A DNA stretch of 64,000 nt from the NCBI GenBank assembly GCA_030696345.1, contig JAUYSK010000028.1, positions 62,001-126,000 of the forward strand, written 5' to 3'. The DNA comes from Azonexus sp. (GTDB lineage Bacteria > Pseudomonadota > Gammaproteobacteria > Burkholderiales > Rhodocyclaceae). The position numbers were made by a program, and so were the translations under genes. Shown one piece after another: positions 1 through 8,876 of the stretch. Each line of letters begins with the position of its first letter. Positions within the stretch are counted from its first letter, which is position 1. The notes beneath the pieces are model-generated. The model was not told where the DNA came from and ran no database searches. It worked only from the letters and a program-made list of their open reading frames with translations.

Positions 1-1
1 C

Positions 2-1141
2 GGCCCGCGCATGGCGACCGAGGCATTGGCGGCCCACCAGCAACCGAACATCGCGGTTCATTTCATCGCCAACGTTGATGGTGCCGACATTGCACCCTTG
101 CTCGCCCGACTCAACCCGCGCACTACCCTGTTCATCGTCGCCAGCAAGACCTTCACAACGCAGGAAACCCTGACCAACGCGCAAACGGCACGCACCTGGC
201 TACTCGCCGCCTCGGGCAAGGAAAGTTCAATTGCCGAACATTTCGTCGCCATTTCGACCAACCTGGAACTGACCCAAGCCTTCGGCATTGCTCCCGATAA
301 CGTCTTTGAATTCTGGAACTGGGTCGGCGGCCGCTTCTCGCTGTGGTCAGCGATTGGCCTTTCTCTGGCACTGGCCATCGGCTGGCAGCAGTTCGCCAAA
401 CTGCTGGCTGGCGCGCATGCCATGGACCAGCACTTCATCAATGCCCCGGCCAGCAATAACCTGCCGCTGACACTGGCCCTGCTCAGCCTGTGGAATATTG
501 ACTTCCTGGGGGCCTCCACCGCAGCAATGCTGCCCTACAGCCAGTCGCTCGCGCTATTGCCGGCCTATTTGCAGCAACTGGAAATGGAAAGCAACGGCAA
601 GCAGACCGACCGCGACGGCGACCCGTTAAAGCTTGCGAGCTGCCCCATTCTCTGGGGCGAAGCCGGCACCAATGGCCAGCACTCGTTCTATCAGTTGCTG
701 CATCAGGGCGGCAGAATCATCCCCTGTGATTTCATCGCCCTGCGCGAAGCTGATTTCCCGTTGCCCGGCCACCATGTCGCATTGCTGGCCAACTGCCTCG
801 CCCAATCGGCGGCACTCGCTTTCGGCCAAACCGCCGATGAAGTCCAGGCTGCCGGCGTACCGGAAGCACTCGCTCCCTACAAAGTTTTCCCCGGCAACCA
901 GCCCTCCACCACGCTGGTCATGCCGGCACTGACCCCTTACACGCTCGGCCAGTTGCTCGCCTTGTACGAACACAAGGTCTTCTGCTTGGGCGTCCTCTGG
1001 AACATCAATTCCTTCGACCAATGGGGCGTCGAACTCGGCAAGCAACTGGCGACACAATTGACGCCCCTGCTTGAAGGCGAGGCCGACACCACCGCCTTCG
1101 ACAGTTCGACCCAAGGGCTGATTGCCGCACTGAGACACTGA
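2..1141 (+). CDS. pgi: Glucose-6-phosphate isomerase, 3' part (5' end outside window)
   Basis: Interconverts glucose-6-phosphate and fructose-6-phosphate in the cytoplasm. The frame is open from base 2, and the residues before the first Met (GPR) continue the family motif LGPRM, so the true start lies upstream and the Met at 11 is internal. The visible part is about 380 residues of a protein usually near 550. Seen: the ASKTFTTQET sugar-phosphate segment, the PGI signature GGRFSLWSAIGL (about 326-361), GEAGTNGQHSF with the catalytic Glu and His region (about 657), and the C-terminal GVELGK segment with the catalytic Lys (1024-1041). The stop overlaps the glgA start by one base (TGATG), so the two are probably co-translated and link hexose phosphate to glycogen synthesis. 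Confidence 0.97.
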   Translation, partial: GPRMATEALAAHQQPNIAVHFIANVDGADIAPLLARLNPRTTLFIVASKTFTTQETLTNAQTARTWLLAASGKESSIAEHFVAISTNLELTQAFGIAPDNVFEFWNWVGGRFSLWSAIGLSLALAIGWQQFAKLLAGAHAMDQHFINAPASNNLPLTLALLSLWNIDFLGASTAAMLPYSQSLALLPAYLQQLEMESNGKQTDRDGDPLKLASCPILWGEAGTNGQHSFYQLLHQGGRIIPCDFIALREADFPLPGHHVALLANCLAQSAALAFGQTADEVQAAGVPEALAPYKVFPGNQPSTTLVMPALTPYTLGQLLALYEHKVFCLGVLWNINSFDQWGVELGKQLATQLTPLLEGEADTTAFDSSTQGLIAALRH

Positions 1142-2598
1142 TGAACCCGCTTTCGATACTCTTCGCCACCTCGGAAATGGCCCCCTGGGTCAAGACCGGT
1201 GGCCTCGGCGATGTCGCCGCGGCCCTGCCGGCCGCCCTGCAGGCCGCCGGCCACGATATTCGCGTTCTTATCCCGGCTTATCCGGCTTTGCTTCGCGCCT
1301 TTCCTGAAGCTCAAGTCATCGCCACCATTCCGGCTTTGACGCCAGCTTTGCCGACGGCTCGCCTGCTGGCGGCAGAAAGCGCCGGCTTGCCCATTCTGCT
1401 GCTTGACTGCCCGGAATTGTACGAGCGCTCAGGCAACCCGTATCTCGATGCGCAAGGCCACGACTGGCCGGACAACGGCCTTCGCTTCGGCCTGCTGTCA
1501 CGGGTCGCCGCCCTGCTCGGCCAGGCCAGCTCGCCGCTCGACTGGCGCCCCGATGTCGTTCACACCAACGACTGGCAAACCGCCCTCGCTCCCGCCTGGC
1601 TGCATTACGAAGGCGGAGCGGCGAGTGTCGTTACTGTGCACAACATCGCCTTTCAAGGCTGCTTCGAAAAGACGCTGCTGACCGATCTGGGATTGCCGGA
1701 AACCGCGTGGCGTTTCGACGGTGTCGAATACCACGACCAGCTCTCCTTCCTGAAAGCCGGACTGCAACTCGCCTCGCAAATTTCCACAGTCAGCCCGACC
1801 TATGCCCGCGAAATCCAGGACGAACTCTTCGGCTACGCTCTGGCGCCGCTGTTACAACATCGCAGTGACGACCTGCGCGGCATCTTGAACGGCGTCGATA
1901 CCGACATCTGGAACCCAGCCACTGATCCAGCACTGGCCCAAGGCTATGCCGCCAACCGCCTCGCCGCCAAGCGCACCAACAAGGCCGCCCTGCAGCGCGA
2001 GATGGGGCTGGAAGAAGCAACGGATCGCCCCTTGTTTGGCGTCATCAGCCGCCTGACCGAACAAAAGGGCCTCGACCTGCTGCTCACCATCGCCGACGGC
2101 ATTCCCCACCTGCCCGCCCAGCTTGCACTGCTCGGCAGCGGCGACAAACTGATGGAAGCCGGCTTTGCCGCGCTGGCCAAACGTTTCCCCGGCCAGGTTG
2201 CCGTTCGCCTTGGCTTCGACGAAGGCCTTGCCCATCGCATCGAAGCCGGCGCCGACTGCTTCCTGATGCCCTCCCGTTTCGAGCCCTGCGGCCTGAACCA
2301 GATGTACAGCCTGCGCTACGGTACGCCGCCGCTGATCCGCGCCACCGGCGGCCTGGCCGACACCGTGATTGACGTCACCGAAGCCACACTGGCCGACAAG
2401 ACTGCTAACGGTTTTGTTCTGCCCGACACAACACCGCATGGCCTCTGGCAAACCATGGAACGCGTTTGCCAAACATGGCAGGACAAGAAACTTTGGCAAC
2501 GTATCCAGCAAAATGGCATGCGCTGCGACTTCTCGTGGAAGCACGCCGCCAGGGAATACATCGCCCTCTATCGCGACGCTATCGCCGCCCAGCACTGA
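1141..2598 (+). CDS. glgA: Glycogen (starch) synthase, ADP-glucose type
   Basis: GT5 glycosyltransferase that adds glucose from ADP-glucose to the growing alpha-1,4-glucan. At 485 aa it has the normal length for bacterial GlgA. The N-terminal ADP-glucose-binding motif KTGGLGD lies at about residues 18-24. The C-terminal Rossmann half carries GVISRLTEQKG, and the catalytic loop is SRFEPCGLNQMYSLRYG followed by ATGGLADTV. It starts one base inside the pgi stop. No glgB, glgC or glgP is in the window, so the rest of the glycogen pathway must lie elsewhere or upstream. folA follows after 11 bases. Confidence 0.97.
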   Translation: MNPLSILFATSEMAPWVKTGGLGDVAAALPAALQAAGHDIRVLIPAYPALLRAFPEAQVIATIPALTPALPTARLLAAESAGLPILLLDCPELYERSGNPYLDAQGHDWPDNGLRFGLLSRVAALLGQASSPLDWRPDVVHTNDWQTALAPAWLHYEGGAASVVTVHNIAFQGCFEKTLLTDLGLPETAWRFDGVEYHDQLSFLKAGLQLASQISTVSPTYAREIQDELFGYALAPLLQHRSDDLRGILNGVDTDIWNPATDPALAQGYAANRLAAKRTNKAALQREMGLEEATDRPLFGVISRLTEQKGLDLLLTIADGIPHLPAQLALLGSGDKLMEAGFAALAKRFPGQVAVRLGFDEGLAHRIEAGADCFLMPSRFEPCGLNQMYSLRYGTPPLIRATGGLADTVIDVTEATLADKTANGFVLPDTTPHGLWQTMERVCQTWQDKKLWQRIQQNGMRCDFSWKHAAREYIALYRDAIAAQH

Positions 2599-2609
2599 AA
2601 GCCCAAGGC

Positions 2610-3098
2610 ATGCCCGAAATCGTCATCATCGCTGCCGTCGCCAAGAACGGAGTCATCGGCAAGGACAACCAACTGCTCTGGAACATTCCGGAAGACATGG
2701 CGCACTTCAAGGCGCTGACGCAGGGGCACACCGTGCTGATGGGCCGCAAAACCTGGGAATCCCTGCCAGCGCGATTTCGCCCGCTGCCTGGGCGACGAAA
2801 TATTGTGATCAGCCGACAGAAAGATTATTCGGCACCCGGGGCACAGCTGGCCCACTCACTGGAAGCAGGAATTGCCCTAGCGTCCACTGGCGATACGGTT
2901 TTCGTCATCGGCGGTGCGGAAATATACGAGCAAGCCATGGCAGTAGCGGACCGCCTCGAATTGACGGAAATCGAACAATCGCCAGAGGGAGACGCCTGGT
3001 TCCCCAAATTTTCGCCCGAAAAGTGGCGGAAGAGCACTTCCGATGAACTGGTCAGCCGGGATGCCCGCGGCCATTTCGTGACCTACCGAGCTGCCTGA
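2610..3098 (+). CDS. folA: Dihydrofolate reductase
   Basis: Reduces dihydrofolate to tetrahydrofolate with NADPH. At 162 aa it is the normal length for chromosomal DHFR. The start is set at MPEIVIIAAVAKNGVIG, because the family begins with a hydrophobic strand and the A-x-N-x-x-I-G loop; upstream in-frame codons overlap glgA and look non-coding. Seen: LLWNIPEDMAHFK with the acidic substrate-binding residue, the NADPH-binding segment GRKTWESLP, and VIGGAEIY near the C-terminus. It closes the pgi-glgA-folA run and converges on the FecR gene 31 bases downstream. I see no clear terminator between them. Confidence 0.97.
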   Translation: MPEIVIIAAVAKNGVIGKDNQLLWNIPEDMAHFKALTQGHTVLMGRKTWESLPARFRPLPGRRNIVISRQKDYSAPGAQLAHSLEAGIALASTGDTVFVIGGAEIYEQAMAVADRLELTEIEQSPEGDAWFPKFSPEKWRKSTSDELVSRDARGHFVTYRAA

Positions 3099-3129
3099 AC
3101 ACCGCCTGCAGACGAGGCCGATCCCAAGC

Positions 3130-4443
3130 TCAGCGCTTGAATGCAGCCGCCCCGCTCACCCAGTCATACATTGATGTTTCGAATTTGTAACTGACCCCAG
3201 CATGCGAGGCACCCACTCCGTAGAAAGCGCCTTTCGCATCCCCGCCGTACACATTCACTCCGTTCAGACTGGCAAACGAGAAACTGGCCGTGCTCGTCGA
3301 GGAGGAACCTTGGACGTTGTAGACGGTGGCGTTGATAGGCACATTCATCGACAATTGCAGACTGGTCAATCCGCCATTCAGGGTTGCGACCAAACTGCCG
3401 GTCAGTGCGGAGCCCACGTTGCCATTGGTTGAGGTTGGATTGGTCGATCCAATCAGATTATAGGTTGCAGTAATTCCTGCAAAACCTACTGTTTCCCGTC
3501 CAATCACATAGTGAAAATTATTCAGATTTGAACCCAGTTGATCAGTCGCAGTAACCCAGCGCCCCCAGCCGATTACCCCGTCGCTGACACCAGATTCGCC
3601 AAGAACACCACCCTTAAAGTAGCCACTTGCATTGCTGGCATAGAGCAACTGGCTAGAATCACCGAATTCGGCAGTTCCGTCGGTCGCCGAACCAGTTAAC
3701 GAATCACGAGCCCATGAAAGCGAATACCCACCACCAGAAACCAACTGCCCAGCATTTAGTTGCACCGAACCATCGGCATTTCTGGATTCTGATGTGGAAA
3801 AGTTTGCCAGGAGAAGATCATTTGGCTGAGCCGGCGACAACAACGGCCTGAAGTCGGTACGTTGCAGCGAACCCGCAGCACCTTTTACCTCGCCAGACTC
3901 ACCGCCAGCAAGTACGCCACAGCCGGACTGACTGCACACTTCAATCGCACCCTCGCCGGTAGCAATGGCGACACTGTCCGCCCCCGTATAGGCAATGGTG
4001 TACTCAGTCCCCCGAATACCAATCGTCGCGACCGTAGTCGTAACTTTGTAGGCGTCCCGATTGTTTCGCCCGATCAAGCCAGTAATTGTCCGCAACCCCC
4101 CTTTGAGCAAGCTGAAGAAACCACGCTCCTGGCCATCCTGTTTGCCTGAAAAATGATAGTTGTCGAGACGAAACTCGGTCCCTGGCTGCAGCGAAACCAT
4201 GGCGCCATCATCGAAACGTAGCTGGGCACGACCATCCGCGGCGGTTCGTATGGTTTCCCCACTGACCACCTCGGCGCCCTTGGCCAGCGTACGCTGGCTA
4301 CCCGTCGCGGTCGAAGCCACGACGCCGCCAATCGCAAAATCGATGCGGGCGCTGCCTGCCGCCTGCACTGCCAAGGGATAGAAGAGTGTTACCGACAGGG
4401 CCAGCCAAGCAGCTTTCAGTTTCACTGGATATTGATGAGTCAT
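3130..4443 (-). CDS. FecR-domain exported protein with TbpB-like C-terminus (candidate cargo)
   Basis: A 437-residue exported protein. The ATG start at 4443 has a GGGG ribosome site and gives a clean Sec signal peptide ending near AVQA; an upstream TTG at 4461 is less likely. Residues about 45-150 form a FecR domain (SGETIRTAADGRAQLRF, then TVATIGIRGTEY). The second half is glycine/serine-rich with beta-strand periodicity and ends with GAFYGVGASHAGVSYKF, which resembles the conserved end of TbpB/hemophilin-type eight-strand barrels. The signal peptide has no lipobox, so it is probably soluble or surface-released. It lies 14 bases behind a DUF560/Slam-type exporter. The cargo role is inferred from that neighbour and from the C-terminal motif. 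Confidence 0.8.
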   Translation of the reverse strand: MTHQYPVKLKAAWLALSVTLFYPLAVQAAGSARIDFAIGGVVASTATGSQRTLAKGAEVVSGETIRTAADGRAQLRFDDGAMVSLQPGTEFRLDNYHFSGKQDGQERGFFSLLKGGLRTITGLIGRNNRDAYKVTTTVATIGIRGTEYTIAYTGADSVAIATGEGAIEVCSQSGCGVLAGGESGEVKGAAGSLQRTDFRPLLSPAQPNDLLLANFSTSESRNADGSVQLNAGQLVSGGGYSLSWARDSLTGSATDGTAEFGDSSQLLYASNASGYFKGGVLGESGVSDGVIGWGRWVTATDQLGSNLNNFHYVIGRETVGFAGITATYNLIGSTNPTSTNGNVGSALTGSLVATLNGGLTSLQLSMNVPINATVYNVQGSSSTSTASFSFASLNGVNVYGGDAKGAFYGVGASHAGVSYKFETSMYDWVSGAAAFKR

Positions 4444-4457
4444 CGCTTGCCCCGGCT

Positions 4458-5783
4458 TCAAAATTCGCGACGAATGGCCACAGAGACCACTTCGCGGTGA
4501 TATTCGTTGAGTTCGGTATTGGACTGGTTACGCGTCAGGGACACCTGCGGCGTCAAGGTCCAATCCTTAGCGAAGGCGTAGGTCGCTCCTAGCAGCAATC
4601 CGTATTGATGGTCCGTCCTTTCGGTGAGAAAAGAGGGGTCCACCGCAGCATAGCTACGAAACTCGTAGGAAAGACCACCAAAGAGGGTTGTGCTGGTATT
4701 CAAATTGGCTCGTCCGCCGAAGCGCACACCGGCACCGTCAAAACCGATGAAATCAACGCCGTCCGCCTGCGGTTTCTCCTTGACCAGATAGATACTGCCA
4801 AAACCGACCACGCCATCGCGCCACATGTGAGCGTAGGCCGCACCGCCGACCCAGCGGTCGGCATCACGGATGGTTTGCACCACATAATGTAGATTGTTGT
4901 ACTGCAGGAAGGCGCTGACCTGATTGCGCGCATCCAGATTGTATTGCCACTGGCCGGTTACGCCGGCCGCCGTGCGATAGCGCGCATCATCAATGCTGAC
5001 CGAACCAAACTGCCCCATCAGCGTGAACACGTTCTTGTCGGCAGTGACGACGACGCCGGCATTGGCATCGTAATTGCCCATGTCGAACTGGCTTACATCC
5101 TGATTCCATCGTTGCGCCCCGGAAAATCCGGCGAGCAAGGCAACATCCTTTGAAACAGGTACACGCGCATTGACGCCAGCACCCAACTGTCCATACATGT
5201 CCTTGTTGGCCCGGCTGTCGTTCGAAAGCGTGGCCGGGGTCGAGCTGATTCCGGGAATGATGACCGATGTGCGATTCGGGCCAACATTAACGTTGGTGTC
5301 GTAGCCAAGCACTCCTTCAACGTAGCCATTTACCTTCGGCCTGGACTGGCTCTCCATGCGCCGGGCGGCAGCAATATAACGGTCAAGTGTCAGCGATACG
5401 TCGGCTGGCACGCCTTGCCGTTGAACCGTTTCGAATTCCTGACGAGCTGTTTCAACCTCGCCGAGTGCAAGATAAGCTCGTGCTATTTCGGCACGCGCCC
5501 GAACATGGTTGGGCTCCATGGCAAGTACGCGCTCCAGAGCGAATACGGCACGGGTGTTTTGCCCAACCTCAAGCGCCGCCAAGCCAAGGAGAAAATCATA
5601 GCTGGTGTCGCCGGCCCGTGCGCTTTCCTGCGGTTCGAGCAAGGCATAGGCTGCGCTGCCTTTGCCGGCGTTCAACAAAGCTGCCGCTTCATCCGTCATC
5701 TGATCAGCCCAGGCTGACAACGGCTGGCAACAAATCAGACAGGCCGCAGCCAATCCAAGCATCCGATTACTTTTGTTAAACAT
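4458..5783 (-). CDS. DUF560/Slam-type outer-membrane exporter (TPR plus beta-barrel)
   Basis: A 441-residue protein with a signal peptide (cleavage near AWA-DQ), a TPR-like helical region at about residues 30-145 (FALERVLAMEPNHVRAR, then ARAYLALGEVETARQEFE), and a C-terminal half of amphipathic strands ending RREF, as expected of an outer-membrane barrel. The segment GYVEGVLGYDTNVNVGPN at the junction and the final SNTELNEYHREVVSV match the surface lipoprotein assembly modulator (Slam, type XI secretion) architecture. Such proteins move surface or soluble cargo with TbpB-like barrels across the outer membrane. The ATG is preceded by AAGGGGG. It lies between two FecR genes on the same strand. 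The family call is good; its substrate is inferred. Confidence 0.82.
   Translation of the reverse strand: MFNKSNRMLGLAAACLICCQPLSAWADQMTDEAAALLNAGKGSAAYALLEPQESARAGDTSYDFLLGLAALEVGQNTRAVFALERVLAMEPNHVRARAEIARAYLALGEVETARQEFETVQRQGVPADVSLTLDRYIAAARRMESQSRPKVNGYVEGVLGYDTNVNVGPNRTSVIIPGISSTPATLSNDSRANKDMYGQLGAGVNARVPVSKDVALLAGFSGAQRWNQDVSQFDMGNYDANAGVVVTADKNVFTLMGQFGSVSIDDARYRTAAGVTGQWQYNLDARNQVSAFLQYNNLHYVVQTIRDADRWVGGAAYAHMWRDGVVGFGSIYLVKEKPQADGVDFIGFDGAGVRFGGRANLNTSTTLFGGLSYEFRSYAAVDPSFLTERTDHQYGLLLGATYAFAKDWTLTPQVSLTRNQSNTELNEYHREVVSVAIRREF
4638..4650 (-). repeat. Dispersed 13-mer, GGAC form
   Basis: TGCTGCGGTGGAC on the minus strand, exact, inside the DUF560 gene. Confidence 0.85.
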
Positions 5784-5817
5784 GCATCCCCCTTACACAA
5801 TCAAACAACACTTTAAC

Positions 5818-6567
5818 TCAAGGACTCGTCGGTGGCGAATGCATGGGCGGCATGTTGTACGGCGGCGCCGCATTCGGCATGGGTTGCACCGGCTGAGTCG
5901 GTTGTTGCAGGGGCATTGCCTCGCGATTGACCGGGGTCGCGGGCATCATTCCCTCTGTTTTCAAGCCACCACTCTCCAAGCCTGATCGCAGTTCCGGCTT
6001 CACCCCCGGCGAACGCACCCAGACCGTTTCGGCCGGCGCCACGTCGACACAGCCCACCTCGCTGCATACTTCGACCAAGCCAACATAAGTCGTCACCGTC
6101 AGGCCGGAGCCGTCCATCGATGCCCCGAACTCGGTACCACGAATACCTATCGTCGCCACCGTCGTCCCGATCCGGTATTGCTTGCGATCCTGCTTGCCCA
6201 GCCAGCCGGTAACGGTGCGCAAGGAGCCCTTGATCAGCGACATGATGACGCCGTCGCCGGCGGCAGCTTGAGCACCATTCCCGGAATAACGATAGCTATC
6301 CACCCTGAACTGGGTTCCGGGCTGCAGTGACATGCTCGCGCCGTCACGGAAACGCAACTGAACGCGGCCATCCACGGTATCGATGGTTTCACCGGAGGCC
6401 ACGCTGTCCCCCTTGCGTAACGGACGAACAGCTCCGCTTTCTGCGGTCAACAACGGATTTCCCGAGAAAAAGACCAGCGCCGCTGCCTCGTCGGCGAAAG
6501 CCGGAGCACTCAGTAGGAAACCAAGGAGAATCCCGAGCGACAATCGAAGCGACATTGGCATTCTCAT
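5818..6567 (-). CDS. FecR-domain periplasmic protein
   Basis: About 249 aa, with a signal peptide (LGILLGFLLSAPAFA) and one FecR domain: ASGETIDTVDGRVQLRF, then TVATIGIRGTEFGASMDG. The tail is rich in Pro, Met and Gln (about the last 50 residues) and ends without a barrel. The FecR domain closely parallels that of the protein encoded two genes downstream, so the pair probably arose by duplication. Iron-type FecR proteins are transmembrane anti-sigma regulators; this one has no membrane helix or sigma factor beside it, so ferric-citrate signalling should not be assumed. ATG at 6567 and GTG at 6570 are both possible starts. It begins only about ten bases after the decarboxylase stop. Confidence 0.85.
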   Translation of the reverse strand: MRMPMSLRLSLGILLGFLLSAPAFADEAAALVFFSGNPLLTAESGAVRPLRKGDSVASGETIDTVDGRVQLRFRDGASMSLQPGTQFRVDSYRYSGNGAQAAAGDGVIMSLIKGSLRTVTGWLGKQDRKQYRIGTTVATIGIRGTEFGASMDGSGLTVTTYVGLVEVCSEVGCVDVAPAETVWVRSPGVKPELRSGLESGGLKTEGMMPATPVNREAMPLQQPTQPVQPMPNAAPPYNMPPMHSPPTSP

Positions 6568-6576
6568 CACCCTGGG

Positions 6577-8805
6577 TTAAAGAACGCAATCGACGTAATA
6601 CCGGCCATCCCCGCCCTTGACGAGGCCGTGCACATCGGTTTCAAAGCCAGGGAAAGCGGCATTGAATTCGCGGGCGAACTTAAGGTAGCTACAGATCGTG
6701 GCATTAAAACGCTCACCCGGAATCAGGAGTGGAATACCCGGCGGATAGGGCGTCAGCAGCACCGCCGTGACGCGCCCTTCCAGTTCATCGACGGGGACGC
6801 GCTCGATATCGCGGTGCGCCATCTTGGCGAAAGCATCGGCAGGACGCATGGCCGGCACCATGTCCGACAGATACATCTCGGTGGTCAGGCGGGCGACGTC
6901 GTTCTGCTTGTAAACGCTGTGGATCTGCGTACACAGGTCGCGCAGGCCGACGCGCTCGTAGCGCGGGTTCTTCTGCACGAACTCGGGCAGCACCTTCCAC
7001 AACGGATGATTCTTGTCGTAATCGTCCTTGAACTGCTGCAGCGCGGTGACCAGCGTGTTCCAGCGGCCCTTGGTGATGCCGATGGTGAACATGATGAAGA
7101 AGCTGTACAGGCCGCACTTTTCGACGATGACGCCGTGCTCGGCCAGGTATTTGGTGACGATGGCAGCCGGGATGCCAAATTCGTCGGCGAAATCGCCATC
7201 GACGTCGAGGCCCGGCGTGATGATCGTCGCCTTGATCGGGTCGAGCATGTTGAAGCCGTCAGCCAGATTGTTGAAGCCGTGCCAGCGTTCGCCAGGCTTG
7301 AGCATCCACGCTTCGCGTTCCTCAATGCCCTCTTCGGACAAATCGTCCGGACCCCAGACCTGGAACCACCAGTCAGCGCCCCACTCCTCGTCCACCTTGC
7401 GCATGGCGCGACGAAAATCGAGGGCTTCGGTGATCGACTCCTCGACCAGCGCGGTACCGGCCGGCTCTTCCATCATCGCCGCCGCAACATCGCAGGAAGC
7501 GATGATCGAGTACTGCGGCGAGGTCGAGGTGTGCATCAAATAGGCTTCGTTGAAGATGTCGCGGTCGAGCTTCTGGTTCTCGGCATCCTGCACGAGAATC
7601 TGCGAGGCCTGCGACAGGCCGGCCAGCAACTTGTGCGTCGATTGCGTCGAGAAAATCATTGACTCCTTGCAGCGCGGACGGTCGGCGCCGATGGCGTGGT
7701 AATCGCCATAAAAGTCGTGGAAAGCAGCGTGCGGTAGCCAGGCTTCATCGAAATGCAGGGTGTCGATCTTGCCGTCGAGTTCTTCCTTGATGTCCTCGAC
7801 GTTGTAGAGGATGCCGTCGTAGGTCGACTGGGTGATGGTCAGGACGCGCGGCTTGGCGGTCTTGTCGGTGATGAACGGGTTGGCGGCGATCTTCTTCTGG
7901 ATGTTCTCCCAGAGAAATTCAGACTTCGGGATTGGCCCGATGATGCCGAAGTTGTTGCGCGTCGGCATCAGGAAGACCGGAATCGCCCCGGTCATCATGA
8001 TGGCGTGCAGGATGGACTTGTGGCAGTTGCGGTCGACGACAACGATGTCGTTCGGCGCCACGGTCGAGTGCCAGACGATCTTGTTCGAGGTCGAGGTCCC
8101 GTTGGTCACAAAATACAGGTGATCAGCATTGAAGATACGCGCCGCGTTCCGCTCGGAAGCGGCGACCGGGCCGGTGTGGTCAAGCAGTTGGCCAAGTTCC
8201 TCAACGGCATTGCAGACGTCGGCACGTAGCATGTTTTCACCGAAGAACTGGTGGAACATCTGGCCAACCGGCGACTTCAGGAAGGCGACGCCGCCCGAGT
8301 GCCCGGGGCAGTGCCAGGAATAGGAGCCATCAGCCGCGTAGTGGACCAGCGCCCGGAAAAACGGCGGCGGCAACGAGGCTAGATAGGCATTGGCTTCGCG
8401 CTTGACGTTGCGGGCGATGAATTCCGGCGTGTCCTCGAACATGTGGATGAAGCCATGCAATTCGCGTAGCACATCATTCGGAATGTGGCGCGAGGTGCGC
8501 GTTTCACCGTGCAGGAAGATGGGTATCTCGGCATTGCGGTTACGAATTTCGCTGACGAAGGCACGCAAATCAGCCAGCGTTTCTTCGGGTTCCAGCGCCA
8601 GTTCCTCGTCGTCGATCGACAGAATGAAGGCACTGGCGCGCGATTGCTGCTGGGCAAAAGAAGTCAGGTCGCCATAACTGGTGACGCCCAGCACATCCAG
8701 ACCTTCCTTCTCGATAGCGTCAGCCAAGGCTCTGATGCCAAGGCCAGAGGTATTCTCCGAGCGGAAATCTTCGTCGATGATGATGACGGGGAAGTGAAAG
8801 CGCAT
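6577..8805 (-). CDS. Arginine/lysine/ornithine decarboxylase, inducible type
   Basis: A 742-residue PLP-dependent basic amino acid decarboxylase of the AdiA/LdcI/SpeC fold-type I family. Order: N-terminal wing (response-regulator-like, about 1-130); core with WHCPGHSGG, VVVDRNCHKSI and HFDEAW (PLP-binding Asp353); the Schiff-base lysine K392 in STQSTHKLLAGLSQAS; and a C-terminal domain with YPPGIPLLIPGE. Stretches such as PGERWHGFNNLADGFNMLDP resemble AdiA most, so arginine is the likeliest substrate, but lysine or ornithine cannot be excluded. Its role would be polyamine synthesis or acid resistance. No antiporter gene (adiC, cadB) adjoins it. Ribosome site AAGGA precedes the ATG. The FecR/DUF560 genes follow on the same strand with almost no gap. 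Confidence 0.93.
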   Translation of the reverse strand: MRFHFPVIIIDEDFRSENTSGLGIRALADAIEKEGLDVLGVTSYGDLTSFAQQQSRASAFILSIDDEELALEPEETLADLRAFVSEIRNRNAEIPIFLHGETRTSRHIPNDVLRELHGFIHMFEDTPEFIARNVKREANAYLASLPPPFFRALVHYAADGSYSWHCPGHSGGVAFLKSPVGQMFHQFFGENMLRADVCNAVEELGQLLDHTGPVAASERNAARIFNADHLYFVTNGTSTSNKIVWHSTVAPNDIVVVDRNCHKSILHAIMMTGAIPVFLMPTRNNFGIIGPIPKSEFLWENIQKKIAANPFITDKTAKPRVLTITQSTYDGILYNVEDIKEELDGKIDTLHFDEAWLPHAAFHDFYGDYHAIGADRPRCKESMIFSTQSTHKLLAGLSQASQILVQDAENQKLDRDIFNEAYLMHTSTSPQYSIIASCDVAAAMMEEPAGTALVEESITEALDFRRAMRKVDEEWGADWWFQVWGPDDLSEEGIEEREAWMLKPGERWHGFNNLADGFNMLDPIKATIITPGLDVDGDFADEFGIPAAIVTKYLAEHGVIVEKCGLYSFFIMFTIGITKGRWNTLVTALQQFKDDYDKNHPLWKVLPEFVQKNPRYERVGLRDLCTQIHSVYKQNDVARLTTEMYLSDMVPAMRPADAFAKMAHRDIERVPVDELEGRVTAVLLTPYPPGIPLLIPGERFNATICSYLKFAREFNAAFPGFETDVHGLVKGGDGRYYVDCVL

Positions 8806-8814
8806 GCTGAATCC

Positions 8815-8844
8815 TTAAAAAGCGGCGACCCGCCGCAGCGGGTC
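8815..8844 (-). terminator. Rho-independent terminator of dcd
   Basis: Read on the minus strand: GACCCGC-TGCG-GCGGGTC (8838-8844 paired with 8827-8833), then GCCGC and TTTTT (8816-8820). It lies between the dcd stop and the decarboxylase start, so it separates the two units. Confidence 0.75.
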
Positions 8845-8876
8845 ACAGAATAAGACGTTTTGATTACCGAAAAGCG

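Noticed and set aside
3130-6567. Ferric-citrate type FecIR signalling locus
   Set aside because: No ECF sigma factor or TonB-dependent receptor is present, and the FecR proteins have Sec signals, not the regulator topology.
6628-7662. 344-codon plus-strand frame opposite the decarboxylase
   Set aside because: Antisense shadow; no recognisable motif, while the decarboxylase has the full set.
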